From SFTH01 sp963643985 (lineage in GTDB: Bacteria; Bacillota; Clostridia; Christensenellales; Aristaeellaceae): a DNA stretch of 9,530 nucleotides. Shown here in pieces: positions 1 through 6,893 of the stretch. Positions within the stretch are counted from its first letter, which is position 1; each line of letters begins with the position of its first letter. The stretch lies in assembly GCA_963643985.1 (NCBI GenBank), contig CAVINP010000076.1, positions 1 to 9,530 of the forward strand, written 5' to 3'. The notes under the pieces were generated by a model. It was not told the origin of the DNA, searched no databases, and worked only from the letters and a program-made list of their open reading frames with translations. The position numbers were made by a program, and so were the translations under genes.

Positions 1-386
1 TCATAGAACGTGCCCTCGGCAACCGGTTCAAAGTGAATTTCCTCGCGCACCTCTACGCCGGTGGCGTGAATCCACGCCTTCATCGGCTCGACGCATTCAA
101 GCTCGGGCAGGAAGATCGCAGGGTTCGCGGTTTTGAAGTACCAGCTGCACAGGTCGACGAACGGGATGAGTCCATCGGTATGGTCGCCGTGCATATGGGT
201 GATGAAGACGGCCTTTACGGAGTCGATCGGCAGGTTCCGCGTGCGCATCTCGTCGATGGCGTTCAGACCCATGTCGATGATATAGCGCCGGGCGTTTTCG
301 CCGGAGCCAAGGGTAATCAGGGCAGAGGAGCAGCGGCGGTGCGCTTCCGGCACGCCGTGGCTGGTTCCGAAAAAGGTGATTCGCAT
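1..386 (-). CDS. MBL-fold metal-dependent hydrolase, RNase Z-like (3' end cut off by the window)
   Basis: Only the first 128 residues are inside the window; the frame is open to the edge. The protein starts MRITFFGTSHGVPEAHRRCS, typical of the first strand and loop of RNase Z and related phosphodiesterases of the metallo-beta-lactamase fold. It carries the metal-binding motif HMHGDH at residues 64-69, preceded by a hydrophobic strand (AVFIT). Such enzymes bind two metal ions, usually zinc, and hydrolyse phosphodiester or other ester bonds in the cytoplasm. The ATG is preceded by GGGAGG at a suitable distance. The gene follows pckA in the same direction, but a strong terminator lies between them, so it probably has its own weak promoter or depends on readthrough. 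Whether it is a true tRNA 3' processing enzyme (rnz) cannot be decided, because the later metal ligands and the exosite are missing. The fold is sure; the substrate is unknown. Confidence 0.85.
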   Translation of the reverse strand, partial: MRITFFGTSHGVPEAHRRCSSALITLGSGENARRYIIDMGLNAIDEMRTRNLPIDSVKAVFITHMHGDHTDGLIPFVDLCSWYFKTANPAIFLPELECVEPMKAWIHATGVEVREEIHFEPVAEGTFY

Positions 387-416
387 AAGAAGGCCTCCCA
401 TTTCGAATACAATGCG

Positions 417-454
417 AAAACGCCGCCGCACTCGTTTTCACGGGGGCGGCGGCG
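417..454 (-). terminator. Rho-independent terminator of pckA
   Basis: Read on the minus strand, a perfect 9-bp GC-only stem (CGCCGCCGC paired with GCGGCGGCG, at 446-454 and 421-429) encloses a 16-nt loop. It is followed at once by TTTT and then TCGCATTGT. It begins 15 nt after the pckA stop codon and ends before the ribosome binding site of the downstream hydrolase gene. The T tract is short, so some readthrough into the next gene is possible. Confidence 0.85.
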
Positions 455-469
455 AAGGGTTTCAGCCGA

Positions 470-2074
470 TTACAGCTGCGGGCCAGCGGCGACCAGAGCC
501 TTGCCAGCTTCGTTGCCTTCGTACTTGGCGAAGTTCTTGATGAATCTGGAGGCGAGATCCTGCGCCTTCTTATCCCATTCGGAGGGATCGGCGTAGGTGT
601 CGCGAGGATCGAGAATCTTGGTGTCGACGCCGTTCAGCTCGGTGGGAACCTCGAAGCCGAAGTACGGAATCTTCTTGGTGGGCGCGTTCAGGATGTCGCC
701 ATTCAGGATCGCGTCGATGATGCCGCGGGTATCCTTGATGGAGATGCGCTTGCCGGTGCCGTTCCAGCCGGTGTTGACCAGATACGCCTTAGCGCCGGAC
801 AGCTCCATCTTCTTCACCAGCTCCTCGGCATACTTGGTGGGATGCAGCTCCAGGAAGGCCTGACCAAAGCAGGCGGAGAAGGTAGGCGTGGGCTCGGTGA
901 TGCCGCGCTCGGTGCCGGCCAGCTTGGCGGTGAAGCCGGACAGGAAGTAGTACTTGGTCTGCTCAGGCGTCAGCACGGAAACCGGAGGCAGCACGCCGAA
1001 AGCATCAGCGGACAGGAAGATGACGTTCTTCGCAGCGGGTGCGGAGGAAATCGGGCGCACGATCTTCTCGATGTGATCGATCGGATAGGAAACGCGGGTG
1101 TTCTCGGTCACGGACTTGTCGGCAAAATCGATCTTGCCGTTCTCGTCCAGCGTTACGTTCTCCAGCAGAGCATTGCGCTTGATGGCATTGTAGATGTCAG
1201 GCTCGGAATCCTTGTCGAGGTTGATGACCTTGGCATAGCAGCCGCCCTCGAAGTTGAAGACGCCGTTGTCGTCCCAGCCGTGCTCGTCGTCGCCGATCAG
1301 AAGGCGCTTGGGGTCGGTGGACAGCGTGGTCTTGCCGGTGCCGGAGAGGCCGAAGAAGATGGCAGTATTCTTGCCGTCCATATCGGTGTTGGCGGAGCAG
1401 TGCATGGAAGCAATGCCCTTGAGCGGCAGGAAGTAGTTCATCATGGAGAACATGCCCTTCTTCATTTCGCCGCCGTACCAGGTGTTGATGATGACCTGCT
1501 CACGGCTGGTCAGATTGAACACGACTGCGGTTTCGGAATTCAGGCCAAGCTCCTTGTAGTTCTCAACCTTCGCCTTGGAAGCGTTGTAGACAACGAAGTC
1601 GGGCTCGAAATTTTCAAGCTCTTCCTTGGTGGGCTTGATGAACATGTTCTCAACGAAGTGAGCCTGCCATGCAACCTCAACGATGAAGCGGATGGCCATA
1701 CGGGTGTCCTTGTTGGCGCCGCAGAAAGCATCCACAACGAAGAGGCGCTTGTTGGACAGTTCCTTCTGAGCCAGAGCCTTCACGGCATCCCATGCAGCCT
1801 GGGTGGCCGGATGATTGTCGTTCTTGTAGGCATCGGAGGTCCACCACACGGTGTCCTTGGAAACATCGTCCATGACGATGAACTTGTCCTTGGGCGAACG
1901 GCCGGTATAGACACCGGTCATGACGTTCACGGCACCCAGTTCGCTGACCTGGCCCTTGTCAAAGCCTTCCAGACCGGGCTTGGTTTCTTCCTCGAAGAGC
2001 ATCTCGTAAGAAGGATTATAGACAACTTCCGTGGTTCCGCTAATGCCATACTTCGTCAAATCGATCTTTGCCAT
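470..2074 (-). CDS. pckA: Phosphoenolpyruvate carboxykinase (ATP)
   Basis: This enzyme interconverts oxaloacetate + ATP and PEP + CO2 + ADP in the cytosol. It serves gluconeogenesis or, in many anaerobes, CO2 fixation toward oxaloacetate and succinate. The 534-residue length fits the ATP-dependent family. Visible motifs are GRSPKDKF (about residues 58-65, substrate side), YGGEMKKG (200-207), the P-loop GLSGTGKTT (242-250), the metal-binding kinase-2 segment DDEHGW (262-267) and NTGWNGTGKRISIKDTRG (434-451). I chose the ATG giving MAKIDLTKYG because AGAGG lies 9 nt upstream. An in-frame TTG three codons earlier overlaps the end of that binding site and is less likely. The gene has its own promoter and a structured leader upstream and a strong terminator downstream, so it is probably monocistronic. 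All key residues appear intact. Confidence 0.98.
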   Translation of the reverse strand: MAKIDLTKYGISGTTEVVYNPSYEMLFEEETKPGLEGFDKGQVSELGAVNVMTGVYTGRSPKDKFIVMDDVSKDTVWWTSDAYKNDNHPATQAAWDAVKALAQKELSNKRLFVVDAFCGANKDTRMAIRFIVEVAWQAHFVENMFIKPTKEELENFEPDFVVYNASKAKVENYKELGLNSETAVVFNLTSREQVIINTWYGGEMKKGMFSMMNYFLPLKGIASMHCSANTDMDGKNTAIFFGLSGTGKTTLSTDPKRLLIGDDEHGWDDNGVFNFEGGCYAKVINLDKDSEPDIYNAIKRNALLENVTLDENGKIDFADKSVTENTRVSYPIDHIEKIVRPISSAPAAKNVIFLSADAFGVLPPVSVLTPEQTKYYFLSGFTAKLAGTERGITEPTPTFSACFGQAFLELHPTKYAEELVKKMELSGAKAYLVNTGWNGTGKRISIKDTRGIIDAILNGDILNAPTKKIPYFGFEVPTELNGVDTKILDPRDTYADPSEWDKKAQDLASRFIKNFAKYEGNEAGKALVAAGPQL

Positions 2075-2122
2075 ATTGCACAACCTCTTTTCAATATTAT
2101 CGTGGCATTCCCTATGCTTGTG

Positions 2123-2141
2123 CCGGCATATTGAACGCCGG
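2123..2141 (-). promoter_or_regulatory. Hairpin in the pckA mRNA leader
   Basis: In the predicted leader, CCGGC and GCCGG form a 5-bp GC-rich stem around a 9-nt AT-rich loop. A possible G-U pair extends it to 6 bp. No T run follows, so it is not a terminator. It ends about 50 nt before the pckA start and may affect mRNA stability or translation. The role is inferred only. Confidence 0.4.
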
Positions 2142-2168
2142 TTTTACAGCAACTCGCCGATAGCCAAC

Positions 2169-2180
2169 TATCAGCTGATA
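2169..2180. promoter_or_regulatory. 12-bp perfect palindrome at the pckA transcription start, possible operator
   Basis: TATCAGCTGATA is a perfect 12-bp palindrome lying immediately downstream of the predicted pckA -10 box, across the expected transcription start. A second small inverted repeat, GATAG-N4-CTATC (2159-2172), overlaps it. The position suits a repressor-binding site that would block transcription initiation. I do not recognise the binding protein, and it is not a match to the CcpA cre consensus. Confidence 0.4.
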
Positions 2181-2182
2181 TC

Positions 2183-2211
2183 ATATTACACAAACTCAGG
2201 CAGAAAATCAA
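2183..2211 (-). promoter_or_regulatory. Predicted sigma-A promoter of pckA
   Basis: On the minus strand the boxes are TTGATT (2206-2211), a 17-nt spacer, and TAATAT (2183-2188). Each matches four of six consensus positions. Transcription would start near 2176, giving a leader of about 100 nt before the pckA ATG. The promoter lies in the 192-bp gap after rsmA, in which I see no clear rsmA terminator, so rsmA transcripts may also run into pckA. Confidence 0.6.
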
Positions 2212-2266
2212 TACCCCAAACGATAATTATTCGCAAACTTTTCTGTTTTTCTGTAAAAAATGAATC

Positions 2267-3130
2267 TCAGCATCCGAAATCCTGCAAAATTTGGCATAGA
2301 TTCGCAATTTCCCGCAATGTCAATGCTTCTCCTCGGACGTGAACATCCAAATCCGCTTTGTTAAGTATCTGCGCGGCATCCGTCTGCGAAAGCGAATAGA
2401 CCGCCTTGAGATTGTTCGCCAGTGTCTTTCTGCGCATCAGAAAGCAGCACTTGACCAGCTTCACAAATGCCGCATCCATATCCGCCGGCATCAGGCGTTC
2501 CGGGCGGACATCGATACGAATAAAGCAGCTCTGTACGTGCGGCGGCGGGTTGAAGTGATCGGGCGACACGTCTGCCAGCACGCGGCACGTTCCGTAGTAA
2601 TTGATGATTGCGGCCAGCGCGCACCAGTTTCGATCCCCTGTTTGGCTCATCATGCGATCGGCTGCTTCCTTTTGCACCATCAGGCACAGGCTCTCCGGCA
2701 ACGGACGCACGCTGAGCATACGCAGAATCAGATCGGCTGTGATGTAATACGGCAGATTAGCAATCACACGGTACGGCGTGCCCAATTCCTCGCGCACGAG
2801 CGTGGATACGTCAGCCTTCATGGCATCCGCAAAGATGACTTTGGCGTTGCCGATCCCGTCCAGCATCTCCTCCAGCACCGGACGCAGTTTCGTGTCCACC
2901 TCCAGAGAGAGCACACGTTGGCAGTGTTCGGCCATAAGTGCCGTCATGATGCCCGGTCCGGGGCCGATCTCCAGCACGCGATCAGTCTTCCCGACTTCCG
3001 CCTGCGTCAGCAGTGTCTCCAGAAAACCTTCATCCAATATAAAATTCTGTCCGAGCGAATGTGCCGTGCGAAATTCGGATTTTTCCAGTGCCAGCCGTGC
3101 ACGCAGTTCAAGCGATACTTCCCGGTTCAA
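2267..3130 (-). CDS. rsmA: 16S rRNA (adenine(1518)-N(6)/adenine(1519)-N(6))-dimethyltransferase
   Basis: RsmA (KsgA) transfers four methyl groups from S-adenosylmethionine to two adjacent adenines in the 3'-terminal helix 45 of 16S rRNA, a late step in small-subunit maturation. Family motifs appear in order: SLGQNF (25-30), the SAM-binding loop EIGPGPG (54-60), the acidic residue E77 after the second strand, the catalytic NLPYY (125-129), FNPPPHV (193-199), and the basic FLMRRKTLANNLK segment of the C-terminal domain. I chose a TTG start at 3130 because GAGGAG lies exactly 7 nt upstream. A TTG further up at 3145 would place this binding site inside the gene. The result is 287 residues, normal for the family. 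The upp terminator separates it from upp, and no promoter of its own is clear. The FNPPPHV motif ends in QS where many relatives have DS, a mild variation. Confidence 0.96.
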   Translation of the reverse strand: MNREVSLELRARLALEKSEFRTAHSLGQNFILDEGFLETLLTQAEVGKTDRVLEIGPGPGIMTALMAEHCQRVLSLEVDTKLRPVLEEMLDGIGNAKVIFADAMKADVSTLVREELGTPYRVIANLPYYITADLILRMLSVRPLPESLCLMVQKEAADRMMSQTGDRNWCALAAIINYYGTCRVLADVSPDHFNPPPHVQSCFIRIDVRPERLMPADMDAAFVKLVKCCFLMRRKTLANNLKAVYSLSQTDAAQILNKADLDVHVRGEALTLREIANLCQILQDFGC

Positions 3131-3151
3131 TGCGATACTCCTCAATTTGTC

Positions 3152-3187
3152 ATATTAAAGAAGAACCGACCCGAGAGCCGATTCTTC
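3152..3187 (-). terminator. Rho-independent terminator of upp
   Basis: On the minus strand GAAGAATCGGCT pairs with GGTCGGTTCTTC: a 12-bp stem with a few G-U pairs closing a CTCG tetraloop (3160-3187). The stem's own TTCTTC end runs on into TTTAATAT. It starts 21 nt after the upp stop and ends 22 nt before the rsmA start, so rsmA is probably expressed by partial readthrough or from an unrecognised weak promoter. Confidence 0.75.
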
Positions 3188-3207
3188 CATACATAGTATA
3201 GCTTCGT

Positions 3208-3837
3208 TTACTTCGTACCGAACAGACGATCGCCTGCATCGCCCAGACCGGGAACGATGTACTTGTTCTCGTTGAGGTGATCATCGATCGCGGCAATGAA
3301 GAGATCCACATCGGGATGGGCTTCCTGCAGCGCCTTGACACCCTCGGGGCAGCCGACCAGGCACATCATCGTGATATTGTTGCAGCCGCGCTGCTTAATG
3401 AAGTCGATGGCAGCAATGGCGGAACCGCCGGTGGCCAGCATGGGATCTACAACAATCAGTTCACGCTCTGCCACGTCATTAGGCAGTTTGCAATAATATT
3501 CTACGGGTTTATGCGTCTCGGGATCGCGGTAGAGACCGATATGTCCCACCTTTGCGGAAGGCACAATGTTCATCACGCCGTCTACCATGCCCAAGCCTGC
3601 ACGCAGTATCGGCACGATGCCCAGCTTCTTGCCGGCAATGATGCGGGACGTGCACTTGGCTACAGGGGTTTCGATTTCGATTTCTTTGAGAGGAAGTTTA
3701 CGGGTCACTTCATAAGCCATCAGCATGGCGATCTCTTCCAGAAGCTGGCGGAAGTCCTTCGTGCTGCACTCAGTCTGGCGCATCAGGGTAAGCTTGTGCT
3801 GAACAAGGGGATGATCAACAACGTGTACCGTACTCAA
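3208..3837 (-). CDS. upp: Uracil phosphoribosyltransferase
   Basis: Upp salvages uracil by joining it to PRPP, giving UMP and pyrophosphate, in the cytoplasm. Motifs: HPLVQHKLT near the N-terminus, PILRAGLGMVDG (76-87), the PRPP-binding loop VVDPMLATGGSA (129-140) and the uracil-binding C-terminus PGLGDAGDRLFGT (196-208). The TTG start at 3837 follows GGGAGG by 8 nt and gives MSTVHVVDHP and 209 residues, the standard length. The open frame continues upstream to 3906, but those codons overlap the predicted promoter. The gene has its own promoter and terminator and seems monocistronic. The udk gene for uridine kinase, another pyrimidine-salvage enzyme, lies about 4 kb away on the other strand. 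Confidence 0.97.
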   Translation of the reverse strand: MSTVHVVDHPLVQHKLTLMRQTECSTKDFRQLLEEIAMLMAYEVTRKLPLKEIEIETPVAKCTSRIIAGKKLGIVPILRAGLGMVDGVMNIVPSAKVGHIGLYRDPETHKPVEYYCKLPNDVAERELIVVDPMLATGGSAIAAIDFIKQRGCNNITMMCLVGCPEGVKALQEAHPDVDLFIAAIDDHLNENKYIVPGLGDAGDRLFGTK

Positions 3838-3877
3838 TCTTAAAACCTCCCTAAATTTGTTGCTTCGTATCACGCGC

Positions 3878-3906
3878 ATTATACCGCAATGCTGTCTGAA
3901 ATACAA
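3878..3906 (-). promoter_or_regulatory. Predicted sigma-A promoter of upp
   Basis: On the minus strand a perfect TATAAT -10 box (3878-3883) is preceded by a 17-nt spacer and a weaker TTGTAT -35 box (3901-3906). Transcription should start near 3871, giving a leader of about 35 nt. The decamer GCGGTATAAT at the -10 box also occurs at the promoter of the RpiR regulator gene. No terminator is evident between comB and this promoter, so some operon readthrough into upp is possible. Confidence 0.7.
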
Positions 3907-3936
3907 GGTTGATCGTGTTAATACGTTTCCGAATCG

Positions 3937-4635
3937 TCAGATGCGGTGAAACCAGCCGTCCCGGCTCAGTTCGCAGACATCGCCCAGCGTGTCCGGCTCG
4001 AGACAAAACGTCAGGTCAGCTTCAAAGCCCAGCCTGCGCAGCCTTGAAAAATGCGTCGTGGCCGAGAGCGCACCAAAGAGATCATCTTTGGCAGTTCTGT
4101 AGAGCATCTCAAAGGCCAGTGCGGCATCATCAGGCTCGGCTTCGGGCAGATGCAAGGCAATGGCCCCCGCCGTCAGCGCGTCCTCCAGAGTAAATGCGCC
4201 GTTCGTACCCGCACAGACCAATGCAACGCTTGCTTCGTTTAGAACCGCATCGGCCACCGCCCGTGCATTGACCAGCGCACCCAACAGCAGGCGCCTGGCC
4301 TGTTTGCAGGCATCTATGGCACGCGTGCCGTTCGATGTGGACATGACAAGCCTGCGACCTTTGATCGCTTCGGACGTATACTCGAGCGGCGAATTTGAAA
4401 AATCAAAGCCGTCGATCTTCAGCGCATTGCGCTCACCGCCCAGAAGTGCACCGCAGCCTCGGGCAAAGGCACGCGCCTCTTCCACTTCGGCGCAGGTATG
4501 AATGCCCGTGCAGCCGCTGTGAACGGCAGCCGTGGCCACGCTCGTCATGCGCAACGTATCGATCACCACGGCCGCAGTGCCGTCCAGATCGCCCGGCAGT
4601 ATATCATGCGGCGTGGCATAGGCGCGAATCTTCAT
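3937..4635 (-). CDS. comB: ComB-like 2-phosphosulfolactate phosphatase
   Basis: ComB removes phosphate from 2-phosphosulfolactate in a Mg-dependent reaction of coenzyme M biosynthesis, first defined in methanogenic archaea. Many non-methanogenic bacteria carry homologues of uncertain role. The 232-residue protein shows the family blocks in order: VVIDTLRMTS (23-32, with a conserved Asp), GGERNALKIDGFDFSNSPLE (66-85), STSNGTRA (99-106) and AGTNGAFTLEDALTAG (142-157). The ATG at 4635 follows GGAGGAG by 9 nt. It is the last gene of the putative five-gene operon, 29 nt after yqeY. No other sulfolactate or coenzyme M genes are visible. I am confident about the family but not that phosphosulfolactate is the substrate here; a related small phosphate ester is possible. 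Confidence 0.9.
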   Translation of the reverse strand: MKIRAYATPHDILPGDLDGTAAVVIDTLRMTSVATAAVHSGCTGIHTCAEVEEARAFARGCGALLGGERNALKIDGFDFSNSPLEYTSEAIKGRRLVMSTSNGTRAIDACKQARRLLLGALVNARAVADAVLNEASVALVCAGTNGAFTLEDALTAGAIALHLPEAEPDDAALAFEMLYRTAKDDLFGALSATTHFSRLRRLGFEADLTFCLEPDTLGDVCELSRDGWFHRI

Positions 4636-4664
4636 CGTATGTTTCTCCTCCGGGGATCCCTATC

Positions 4665-5111
4665 TCATGCAAAGACTTCGCTCACCAGCTGATTGACCAG
4701 ACGACCCTCTGCCTTGCCGTTGAGCTTGGGCATCAGCACCTTCATGATCCTGCCCTTGTCCCTGACGGTGGGCGTCCCGATGCCAAGTTCCGCAATGGTC
4801 TCGCGGATCACGGCACGAATGGCGTCCTCATCCATGCGAGCAGGTGCAAATTCGCTCCAGACGCTGATGCGCAGCTTGCATTCTTCGATGATATCGATGC
4901 GATCCGCAGGCGTGGTGTCCAGCGTCTCCTTGGCCTCCTTGATCTCCTTGTAGACGACGGCATTCTCCTCATCCTCGGTCAGGTCTGCACGCTTGTCGAT
5001 ATTCTTTGCCTTGAGTGCCGAAAGCAAAAGAGAGAGCGCTTCCTTGCGCGGCTTATCCCCCGCCTTCAGCGCATCCATCATGGCTTTGCGAACCACATCA
5101 ATCTTGCTCAT
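4665..5111 (-). CDS. yqeY: GatB/YqeY domain-containing protein
   Basis: This is a 148-residue, highly charged, mostly helical cytoplasmic protein of the YqeY family. It resembles the C-terminal tRNA-contacting domain of GatB, a subunit of the tRNA-dependent amidotransferase. Free-standing YqeY proteins are thought to bind RNA, but their job is not settled. The N-terminal helix pair (KAGDKPRKEALSLLLSALKA) and the end segment MKVLMPKLNGKAEGRLVNQL are typical. The ATG follows AGAAGG by about 8 nt. It lies 21 nt after nrdG and 29 nt before comB. In Bacillus subtilis and many relatives yqeY follows rpsU; that link is absent here. Confidence 0.93.
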   Translation of the reverse strand: MSKIDVVRKAMMDALKAGDKPRKEALSLLLSALKAKNIDKRADLTEDEENAVVYKEIKEAKETLDTTPADRIDIIEECKLRISVWSEFAPARMDEDAIRAVIRETIAELGIGTPTVRDKGRIMKVLMPKLNGKAEGRLVNQLVSEVFA

Positions 5112-5132
5112 GTCAATATCCTTCTTTCTATA

Positions 5133-5624
5133 CTACTCACGTGTGATGATTCTGCCCGCTTCGCGGCTCGCCTTCACGTCTATGAGGCGCTGATTGGCCG
5201 AGCCGCGAAAATGCAGCTCCAATGATTTTTGATTGAGTATGAACGGCCCGTCCACCAGAACATCCGTTTCATCGAGCAGCGCCCGCTGACTTTGATCGCC
5301 CGCAAGCAGCTGTTCGTAGGTATAGCCGCTGTAGGCCCAGACATCCAAACCCATATCATGTGCGGCACGGGCCAGCAGGCTGCACGCCTCACCCTGGCAG
5401 AAGGGTTCGCCGCCACTGAGCGTAATACCGTCCAGCAGCGGATTTTTGCGCATCTTTTCGATGATCTCGTCCGTATCGATGTCATATCCGCCGTCAAAAT
5501 CATGCGTCTGCGGATTGTGGCAGCCTGCGCAGTGGTGCGGACAGCCCTGCGTGAAGACGCTCAGGCGAAACCCCGGACCGTCTACGATGGAATCATTCAC
5601 GATTCCGGCAATACGCAATTTCAT
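5133..5624 (-). CDS. nrdG: Anaerobic ribonucleoside-triphosphate reductase activating protein (radical SAM)
   Basis: NrdG is a radical SAM enzyme. Its [4Fe-4S] cluster cleaves S-adenosylmethionine to place a glycyl radical on the class III reductase NrdD, which makes deoxynucleotides without oxygen. The cluster motif CX3CX2C is at C28, C32 and C35 (QGCPHHCAGCHNP). It is followed by the SAM-binding SGGEP (70-74), YSGYT (99-102 region) and VDGPF (124-128). The 163-residue length is normal for short NrdG proteins, and FRGSANQRLIDV near the end is typical. The ATG overlaps the stop of the upstream flavoprotein gene by 4 nt (ATGA), which suggests translational coupling; the local GGGGGCAGG is only a weak binding site. 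No nrdD lies in the window, although the two are often adjacent. Another glycyl-radical activase is less likely, because the protein lacks the extra ferredoxin-like cluster insert of those relatives. Confidence 0.93.
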   Translation of the reverse strand: MKLRIAGIVNDSIVDGPGFRLSVFTQGCPHHCAGCHNPQTHDFDGGYDIDTDEIIEKMRKNPLLDGITLSGGEPFCQGEACSLLARAAHDMGLDVWAYSGYTYEQLLAGDQSQRALLDETDVLVDGPFILNQKSLELHFRGSANQRLIDVKASREAGRIITRE

Positions 5625-6871
5625 GCCTGCCCCCGCGCGGCGCTGAAGCCCGCCAGAGCGCCCGTCGAGAAGGCGATCTGCAGATTATAGCCACCCGTCT
5701 GTGCATCCACGTCCAGCACTTCGCCTGCAAAATAGAGCCCGGGCATCAGCTTGGATGCCATCGTAGAGGCGTTGACCTGTTTTACGTCCACGCCGCCGCG
5801 CGTAATGATGGCTTCATTGAAGCCGCGCAGGGCATTGGGCGTAAGCGGCAGACCTTTGATCAGGCGCACAAGGCTTGCACGCTGTTCCTTCGTAATGCCG
5901 TTCACCGGCTGGCGCGGTGAAATGCCTGCCAACAGCAATACCTGCTGACCGAGATTGTGCGGTGCAAGGCCGTCCATAACGGCCGTGATCTGGCGGTTCT
6001 GCATCTCCTTGAAGTCACGCAAAAGCCGTGCGTCCAGCGTCTGCTCATCCAGTGCCGGCTTGAGGTCGATCAGTATGTGTACATCCGACATGTCCTCGGG
6101 CATGCGGCTTGAGAGTGAGAGCACGAGCGGCCCCGTGATGCCGGTGTGCGTAAAGAGCATCTCACCCTGTTCGTCATAGAAATATTTGCGCTTTTTGCCT
6201 TCTTTATATGCACGCAGTGCTACATTCTTCAGCGACAGACCCGCCAATGTGCCCGGCCAGCTCTCGCGCGTGTCGATGGGCACGAGTGCGGGCATGGGCG
6301 CTTTGATACTGTGACCGGCGCTCTGAGCCAACGTGTAGCCGTCGCCGGTCGAGCCGGTGGAAGGATAGCTCTCGCCGCCCGTGCAGATGATCACGGCATC
6401 GGCGCGATAGTCCCCGCGGCTTTCGGATACTGCGCCACAGCACACACCGTCTTCGATCAGAAGCTTTTCTATGCGCTCATCCAGCTTGATCTCAACGCCC
6501 AGTCGCGTCATCTCCCGCATGAGTGCGTGCGTCACGTCGCTGGCATGGTCGGATTCCGGGAAAACGCGATTGCCGCGCTCCACCTTGAGCCTTACGCCGA
6601 GATCCTCCATCAGCTTCATCATATCGCGGTTATTGAAGAAGGCCAGCGGCGCGTACATAAAGCGCGGATTGCGCAGTATGGCGCGCATGAACTCCTCTTC
6701 CTCGCAGGCATTGGTCAGATTGCAACGGCCCTTGCCCGTAATATACACCTTTTTCCCGAGCTTTTCATTGCGGTCAAGCAGCGTCACCTTCGCGCCCTCG
6801 CGCGCCGCAAAGAGTGCAGAGAGCATACCTGCCGCCCCGCCGCCGATAACAAGCACTTTTCTTTGTGCCAT
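5621..6871 (-). CDS. NAD(P)/FAD-dependent oxidoreductase of the HI0933/BaiN family
   Basis: This is a 416-residue flavoprotein with an N-terminal Rossmann motif VLVIGGGAAG (6-15). Family hallmarks follow: the second FAD-contact segment YITGKGRCNLTNA (43-55), CTGGESYPSTGSTGDGY (163-179), GEMLFTHTGITGP (236-248), and the C-terminal FAD-closing block GLYFAGEVLDVDAQTGGYN (378-396). The family has one member, BaiN of Clostridium scindens, assigned to bile acid reduction, but most members, including HI0933, have no proven substrate. No other bile acid genes are present here. The start giving MAQRKVLVIGGG was chosen because it fits the Rossmann strand and falls just after the RpiR gene; the binding site GGGGGAG is rather far upstream (about 12 nt). 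The frame stays open upstream of it but only into the regulator gene. The stop overlaps the nrdG start by 4 nt. Confidence 0.92.
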   Translation of the reverse strand: MAQRKVLVIGGGAAGMLSALFAAREGAKVTLLDRNEKLGKKVYITGKGRCNLTNACEEEEFMRAILRNPRFMYAPLAFFNNRDMMKLMEDLGVRLKVERGNRVFPESDHASDVTHALMREMTRLGVEIKLDERIEKLLIEDGVCCGAVSESRGDYRADAVIICTGGESYPSTGSTGDGYTLAQSAGHSIKAPMPALVPIDTRESWPGTLAGLSLKNVALRAYKEGKKRKYFYDEQGEMLFTHTGITGPLVLSLSSRMPEDMSDVHILIDLKPALDEQTLDARLLRDFKEMQNRQITAVMDGLAPHNLGQQVLLLAGISPRQPVNGITKEQRASLVRLIKGLPLTPNALRGFNEAIITRGGVDVKQVNASTMASKLMPGLYFAGEVLDVDAQTGGYNLQIAFSTGALAGFSAARGQA

Positions 6872-6893
6872 GATAATTCCCGTCTCCCCCGCT

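Noticed and set aside
842..2134. A 430-codon open frame on the plus strand opposite pckA
   Set aside because: It is fully antisense to an unmistakable pckA, has no recognisable family, and its composition is what the third-position bias of pckA produces in the mirror frame.
2123..2160. CcpA cre site in the pckA leader
   Set aside because: The stretch reading TGTAAAACCGGCGTTCA on the minus strand has cre-like ends but the wrong length and lacks the central CG at the right place.
3131..3180. Separate rsmA promoter using TAATAT just after the upp terminator
   Set aside because: The position 17 nt upstream holds CGGCTC, which does not resemble a -35 box.
2339..3196. A 285-codon open frame on the plus strand opposite rsmA, and similar long antisense frames at 33-596, 4395-5225, 6146-7012 and 8332-9285
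   Set aside because: All overlap well-supported genes, are rich in Arg, His and Gln typical of shadow frames, and lack family motifs.
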